DNA from: Trypanosoma brucei gambiense DAL972
Lineage: Eukaryota; Euglenozoa; Kinetoplastea; Trypanosomatida; Trypanosomatidae
DNA length: 64,000 nt
Assembly: GCF_000210295.1 (NCBI RefSeq)
Contig: NC_026743.1
Coordinates: forward strand, 248,001 to 312,000
Direction: 5' to 3'
A program made the position numbers and the translations under genes. Under the pieces are notes generated by a model. That model searched no databases and was not told the origin of the DNA. It worked only from the letters and a program-made list of their open reading frames with translations. Positions 59,330 through 64,000 of this stretch are shown one piece after another. Every line of letters begins with the position of its first letter. Within the stretch, counting starts at the first letter, position 1.

Positions 59330-60426
59330 GTGACCACCTCACCTCTACCTCCCTGTTCTTTCTCTGTCAGGTTCACCTAACCTAACTTAGTGCTAGGATT
59401 CCGACACGAATTAACGCTCGACATTGTTCAAGTGATGACAACAGAAATAAAGTAAGGGATAAGGGGGGGGGAATAGACGTACAATGCGAATAGGTGCCAA
59501 GATCTATAAAAAAAAAAGCCGATGACGAATAAAAATCAGGTAGATGAAGCCATGGTAACGGAAGAAAAAGTAGTCACTTCAGATCATGAACGGTAAACCG
59601 TCCCTGAAGCAGTTTAGTCCTCTCCACTTTTATGACGCTCACTGTCATATCACTCTTAATTCCGTCCCTCGCTTTACCCTTTTCCTTCTTTACGAAGCAT
59701 ATCCCTCCAAAAGACGCCAATGTCATCACGTGAGTAGACACATGGTTGAAGAAATTGCAGCTCTGTTTGTATCTGTAAAAGAATTAAGAAAGAGGTGTAT
59801 GTGTGCTGGGAGTGTAAAATGAGGGTTTAAACTCTATGCGATGGGGTCCTGTTACGAGACCCCTGGTGAGTTAGAACTCAAAAGAAGACAGAGAAGCAAG
59901 TCTAAAATATGCGAAGGTAAACACCTAGCTTCGTGGGAACGGGTAAAAAAACAACAACAACAACCGAAAACACATCATTCGCGCACTCACCTCCCCTAAT
60001 AACCTTTGCCTCTCCCTAAGCAAACTACACCACCCAATGGCACTTCTATACCGTCCACCAAAACCGGTGTCACTCCACGATGGAAAAATGAACCAAAGCT
60101 AACGAAAATGTGTCTATGTATCTATGCAAACATGTGGTCGCTCTTATGTTGCTGAATAAATTGGTCTGCGATGATGCGGCACCTCAATTGGCTGATTACC
60201 TGCAGCCGATCGGTCCACTTGATAAATTCGCTCCGCGAAAAGATGAATAGGGTAAGAAAAACAGAAAAGAGGAACGAAAAGAAGCAACTCCCTAAAATGT
60301 ACGCTGGTATATGGATATACACGGATATATTCTCTAATCTTATTCTATAGTTGCACGGAGACCTTTTGCAGCATGTGCCGATGCTACGCTGCAATGAGGA
60401 TTACCTTTCTTCAATTGTATTTTGCA
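59330..60426 (-). other. Gene-free interval (1.1 kb)
   Basis: No convincing gene on either strand. It contains a 9-G run at 59463-59471, an A-run at 59507-59516 and purine-rich + strand sequence near 59874-59900 and 60255-60290. The interval is probably the 3' UTR of the upstream gene at 60427-62379 plus the zinc-finger gene's leader. Confidence 0.5.
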
Positions 60427-62379
60427 TCACGAAACCCTAGTGACAAATCGGCTGTCGTCTGTGCAGTGGACCAATTCCTCTTCATCGATCCAGTGTTTGG
60501 TAGCCGGATACTTCGAGTCACGTGGCGGTGAATACGAGAGCCTACGCGGCAGCAGTGACGTGTTGGGCGTACCGTCTGTGAGTGGAGTCCTGTTTTGCCA
60601 TATTTGACTCCATGGTGAAGCGCTGCCACTCTGTGCCTCCTTTTCGTCCACCCTGAGCTCGTTATCCTCCCTCATTTTGGGGGACGTGAGGGGAATGGGA
60701 TTTTTAATGCGAGTGAAAGCCTTGTACTTTCTCTGCTGTTGCTGTCTTCGTTCATCCTGCTTTTGCACCATATCCCGCAACATATTCAACAAGTCGTTCG
60801 TTGTACGGCCTTGAGGGTTGCTGCTAGCAGTCGATTCCGGCATGGGCCACTGCCTCGCCACGTTGACAGCGTCCGCACCGTCCGGAGAGTCACGGAGCGT
60901 TTTGTTGCTCATGTCTCCCCCGTTTGTGTCTTCTGCAGTTAAATAATCCCTTTGCGATGGTTGGCGATGCAGGACCGAGGGGTCACTTACTCTTATCCTC
61001 GGCTTGTCATCCGTAACAACGCTGTAAGCACTCGCGTCCGACTCATCCTCAGGAGTTAGGTCAGATACCTCCACATGAACCGTTTTCCCTTGATCCGGCT
61101 TGTCAGTTAGCGGGGTAGACAAACGAGGAACCCGCGGGTCTACAGAATCGTGGAGTGGAACGGGAGGTGACAGCCTTCGCCTTTCCTTCTGTCTTTGTTG
61201 CTCCATCACGTGGGACAAGAAGGCAGCGCTGACAGTTTCATCCATCACACATGAAGCAACGGCACCAACGGATGCTGAAAGCGTGGAACAGTTAATGAAA
61301 TCAACAGTGTCTACTGCGGTGTCACCCGCTCCCGGATCCATCATAGATAAATGAGGGGTGAATGTTTCGGCACTATCCACATACTCTCGCCGATCCCTCT
61401 GTTGTCCTGACTCTTGTTGCAACTGCCGGTGTTGCTGCATGGGAGGGTCATGTTCCACCCCTCGGGCTTCATCTTTCATGCAGCCTGCTGTGTCCAAACC
61501 ATCGGTACCATCACCCGACACGGGTTTACCTCCAGAAGGGCAATTCTGGGGGCCGTATTTGCAGTCGTGGTTTGTGGTTGCATCCCCTGCGGATATTTCA
61601 CCAGCAGCGGACGTGCCCGTGAGTGAACACGGGTCAATTCGCCGAGTTTGTGTGACCTCGACATGGACAGGAGTGGCGATAGACAAGCTGCTCTCGCTTC
61701 CGGGTTGCAACTCCCTCCTGCTCGTTCGGCTGCAACATTTAGAGCGTTGAGGAGGAGGGGAAGACGAGTGGACCATGCTGCACGGTGCCGATACGGAAAG
61801 GGAAAATCTTCCCTGCGGCCAGTGTAGTGCGCCAATATCACAGGTCTCGGTGCATCCGACACTATTAAGCGTATTACATTCCCCAGATACTTCCGCACTG
61901 ATCTCCGTAGCCCCGTCATCCACAACCATGGAAATTTGGCTGATTTCTCGCGCTGGCGATAACATTCCTCCACTCATCGAAGAGCGCACGGATTCCGCAG
62001 ACAAACTGGCTTCCACAGCTTCTCCCACAGCAGATGAGGAATCGTTTCCTCGGGGCTCCGACTTTTCGCTCGGTTGGGCGGGTAGGGTCTCAGAGGATCG
62101 ACGAATGCTCAGCGGAACAGAGGTAAGAGAGAGATCGTCCGCCCTCTCTGGTGCCGCTTCCTTACCAGGGCATGAAGTGAATTTCTCACAGTCCACACCA
62201 TCGGAACAATTGCCGTCATTTACTATCGCAGGCACGCGAGGCCCACTGCTAGACCGCCCTGCGGAGCCATTGTCTTCCCTGTCAGGTGCAGTTACCGTTT
62301 CTGCCGGTTTCTCTTTCTTCACCTGTTTGTCCTCGGCCACATCGCCTTCTCGAGAGCATTTGGTGCACGCGGCTCCCAT
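60427..62379 (-). CDS. Hypothetical protein with predicted N-myristoylation and palmitoylation
   Basis: 650 residues from ATG 62377-62379. The start MGAACTKCSREG has Gly2 for N-myristoylation and Cys5/Cys8 for palmitoylation, the dual-acylation pattern that directs some trypanosome proteins (such as calflagins) to the flagellar or plasma membrane. The rest is Ser-, Asp-, Glu-, Pro-rich and probably disordered, with one helical, Gln/Arg-rich stretch near residues 530-560 (LLNMLRDMVQKQDERRQQQQ). No catalytic domain is visible. It may be a membrane-tethered scaffold. I do not recognise a family. Confidence 0.75.
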   Translation of the reverse strand: MGAACTKCSREGDVAEDKQVKKEKPAETVTAPDREDNGSAGRSSSGPRVPAIVNDGNCSDGVDCEKFTSCPGKEAAPERADDLSLTSVPLSIRRSSETLPAQPSEKSEPRGNDSSSAVGEAVEASLSAESVRSSMSGGMLSPAREISQISMVVDDGATEISAEVSGECNTLNSVGCTETCDIGALHWPQGRFSLSVSAPCSMVHSSSPPPQRSKCCSRTSRRELQPGSESSLSIATPVHVEVTQTRRIDPCSLTGTSAAGEISAGDATTNHDCKYGPQNCPSGGKPVSGDGTDGLDTAGCMKDEARGVEHDPPMQQHRQLQQESGQQRDRREYVDSAETFTPHLSMMDPGAGDTAVDTVDFINCSTLSASVGAVASCVMDETVSAAFLSHVMEQQRQKERRRLSPPVPLHDSVDPRVPRLSTPLTDKPDQGKTVHVEVSDLTPEDESDASAYSVVTDDKPRIRVSDPSVLHRQPSQRDYLTAEDTNGGDMSNKTLRDSPDGADAVNVARQWPMPESTASSNPQGRTTNDLLNMLRDMVQKQDERRQQQQRKYKAFTRIKNPIPLTSPKMREDNELRVDEKEAQSGSASPWSQIWQNRTPLTDGTPNTSLLPRRLSYSPPRDSKYPATKHWIDEEELVHCTDDSRFVTRVS

Positions 62380-63104
62380 CCTTCACTCTAGTGCGAATCA
62401 ATAGTCTGATTACTGCTTGGGTAAGACAAAAAGAGTAAAAACAAGTAGAATTACGGAAACATTCACTCAGTCCACGTGAACTTACAGAAATAAAGGGAGG
62501 CATGCATTGACAAGCGAGTGAACAGCGGCCAAGGGGAAAACGGCACAAGCTTCCCCCATTGCACTTCGACTGCATCACCCCGAAGCGGAACTGACTACCT
62601 CATCCGCGCGAACAGTAGCCCCACACGCGCCTGTACGTATGTAGCTCAAAGAAGGGCTAATCCATTCAGCCACATCGTGAGGAATACTAGCACTCACTAG
62701 AAGTAACGGGGAGCGAAGGGAGAATGTATCGAACGCAATAGAGGAAGCACGAGAAAATGTTGTGTAATTTATCCTTCTAGGTACCACTCCACCCACAAAC
62801 TCCTCCTGGCACCGCGACCCAATAACCCCACAAACCGCTCCCTTCCTGCCATCCGCTGATGGGACTTCACACCATGCAGAGGGGGACGCACAAAAGGTCT
62901 CGGTGGGCAGTGAAGCACCCATACACTGGTTTACCACACAACAGCAACGATAGATCCAAACATAAATTCTAGCAATGAAACTGGGTAAGAGGATGTGGCG
63001 TCTCGGCGTCACACAGCCGTCACCATTCTGGTACAGAGAAACGCCCAAACTGCAGGCTTCAACCAGGTGCGGCCACCGCTGCTATTACTTCTCTGCAGCA
63101 ACAG
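62380..63104 (-). other. Intergenic region
   Basis: No convincing gene in 725 bases. A 157-codon - strand frame (62575-63048) begins with TTG, has no domain and is likely chance. The A-rich + strand block at 62427-62450 is the best - strand splice-tract candidate for the gene ending at 60427. Confidence 0.45.
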
Positions 63105-63956
63105 TCACCAAGTGCCTGGAGGCAGGTACATCCATTTAGCAATGCACTCCGCAAAAACAGAGGTGGAAGACATTAGAGCCTCACGTCTCAGTTTCAATGA
63201 GAGATTTTCTCCTACAGGTATCATAGTAAGTTGGGTTATTAGCTGTGTAAGTAAGTCATCTGCATCCATTGTCTTGATGTGGAGGAGCTTACGCAGCGAC
63301 CCCGCTTCCTCATTTTTTACGCTCGAACCCTTCGCACCTGCAACCTTCTCCCCGGCGGGTACACTAACGGCTCCTCTCACCAGCGTTGCCGCGTGAAGTA
63401 GCCGCTGTCCTACACACTCCACTTCCGCCAACATCAGCAACAGCGGCGCGACATATTTTCGCTCCAAACGCCGGCGGTGCCAATCGAAGGACCTCTCGGC
63501 CACATCTGTGGAGTTAACATCCTCATCAACGCACAACGTGGCACCAGGCGATAAGGGTGTGGAAGATGTAGAAGTAGAGGTTATCGACGACGACTGATAG
63601 GAGCAAAAACTTCCTTCAACACTAACCGCGTCCTCCTGCTGCCTAAAAGGGGGATCACAGCTGCGTGCTCGTCTCAGCCATACCTGACAACCCTTTAGGA
63701 GTTTCCACGGGCCACTCACCCCCCTCCTTGCAATAGGATGACGAAAATGCCGCATGGCACACGTGACGGCAACGACGCAAATGCAGCCAGCGGTGACATA
63801 CCGATGAACCTTCCGACACCGCGAAATGCGTCCAAGAAACGCTAAGAAGTCGCTTAGCGCCCTTGACTGCCCCGGTAGAGCCATCCAACCGTTTCGCGCC
63901 AGCCATGAAGATCTCGTTGTTAGCGACTCACATACAGTGAAGCAGGAGGCGGACAT
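63105..63956 (-). CDS. Hypothetical protein with one membrane segment
   Basis: 283 residues from ATG 63954-63956, near the right edge; an upstream in-frame start outside the window cannot be excluded. It has a basic N-terminal part (RISRCRKVHRYV), one hydrophobic segment YVTAGCICVVAVTCAM (about residues 53-68), a Ser/Thr-rich linker (SSSITSTSTSSTPLS, about 122-136), then a helical C-terminus (RRRLERKYVAPLLLMLAEVE, LLTQLITQLTMIPVGENLSL). The size and single membrane span could suit a peroxisomal or mitochondrial membrane protein, but I see no family signature. Confidence 0.65.
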   Translation of the reverse strand: MSASCFTVCESLTTRSSWLARNGWMALPGQSRALSDFLAFLGRISRCRKVHRYVTAGCICVVAVTCAMRHFRHPIARRGVSGPWKLLKGCQVWLRRARSCDPPFRQQEDAVSVEGSFCSYQSSSITSTSTSSTPLSPGATLCVDEDVNSTDVAERSFDWHRRRLERKYVAPLLLMLAEVECVGQRLLHAATLVRGAVSVPAGEKVAGAKGSSVKNEEAGSLRKLLHIKTMDADDLLTQLITQLTMIPVGENLSLKLRREALMSSTSVFAECIAKWMYLPPGTW

Positions 63957-64000
63957 CCTCCCACAGGTGGATACGAGTGGTGGATGAATGGTGGTGTCGG

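Noticed and set aside
59586..59822. 78-codon + strand frame in the - strand gene run
   Set aside because: Short, opposite to transcription, and without similarity that I recognise.
62575..63048. 157-codon - strand frame between two genes
   Set aside because: It starts with TTG, has irregular composition and no domain; the chance of a real gene is low.

Overview
The window is nuclear DNA of a kinetoplastid. The proteins match Trypanosoma of the T. brucei group: serine carboxypeptidase III tandem array, CRK1, twin RPS23 genes, RPL9 and CCT-delta in this order. The genes carry no introns. They lie in long same-strand runs separated by short gaps that hold polypyrimidine tracts followed by AG, as expected for spliced-leader trans-splicing of polycistronic transcripts. 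I recall a similar gene order on T. brucei chromosome 10, but I could not check this.

Layout. From 1 to about 32.1 kb every convincing gene is on the + strand: a partial coiled-coil protein, epsilon-tubulin, an inner-arm dynein light chain of the p28 family, a Q/E-rich coiled-coil protein, a large kinesin, RPL9, two RPS23 copies, the cyclin-dependent kinase CRK1, CCT-delta and four serine carboxypeptidase III genes in tandem. From about 36.0 kb to the right edge every convincing gene is on the - strand: a multi-pass membrane protein, an unknown protein with a presequence-like N-terminus, a free-standing YbaK-type tRNA-editing domain protein, an aspartyl-tRNA synthetase with a presequence-like N-terminus, the meiotic MutS homologue MSH4, two small membrane proteins, a hypothetical protein, a HEATR6-like HEAT protein, a SCY1-like pseudokinase, an SH3-domain coiled-coil protein, a multi-finger RanBP2-type zinc protein, a probably myristoylated/palmitoylated protein and a hypothetical membrane protein.

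The two runs converge on a 3.9 kb switch region (about 32.1-36.0 kb). It has no intact gene, several decayed coding-like fragments, and unusually long homopolymers (12 G, 11 C, 13 C, 16 T). By analogy with T. brucei this should be a transcription-termination zone.

Themes. The left run is rich in microtubule and flagellum genes (epsilon-tubulin, p28, kinesin, CCT-delta). In the right run AspRS and a YbaK-domain protein are neighbours, both linked to aminoacyl-tRNA chemistry. In polycistronic genomes such clustering need not mean co-regulation. I see no CRISPR, phage, plasmid or intact transposon. The most unusual sequence-level features are the mosaic carboxypeptidase array, a perfect 24-bp hairpin that contains the epsilon-tubulin stop codon, a kinesin whose first motor strand lies upstream of an in-frame stop, and the decayed, homopolymer-rich switch region.
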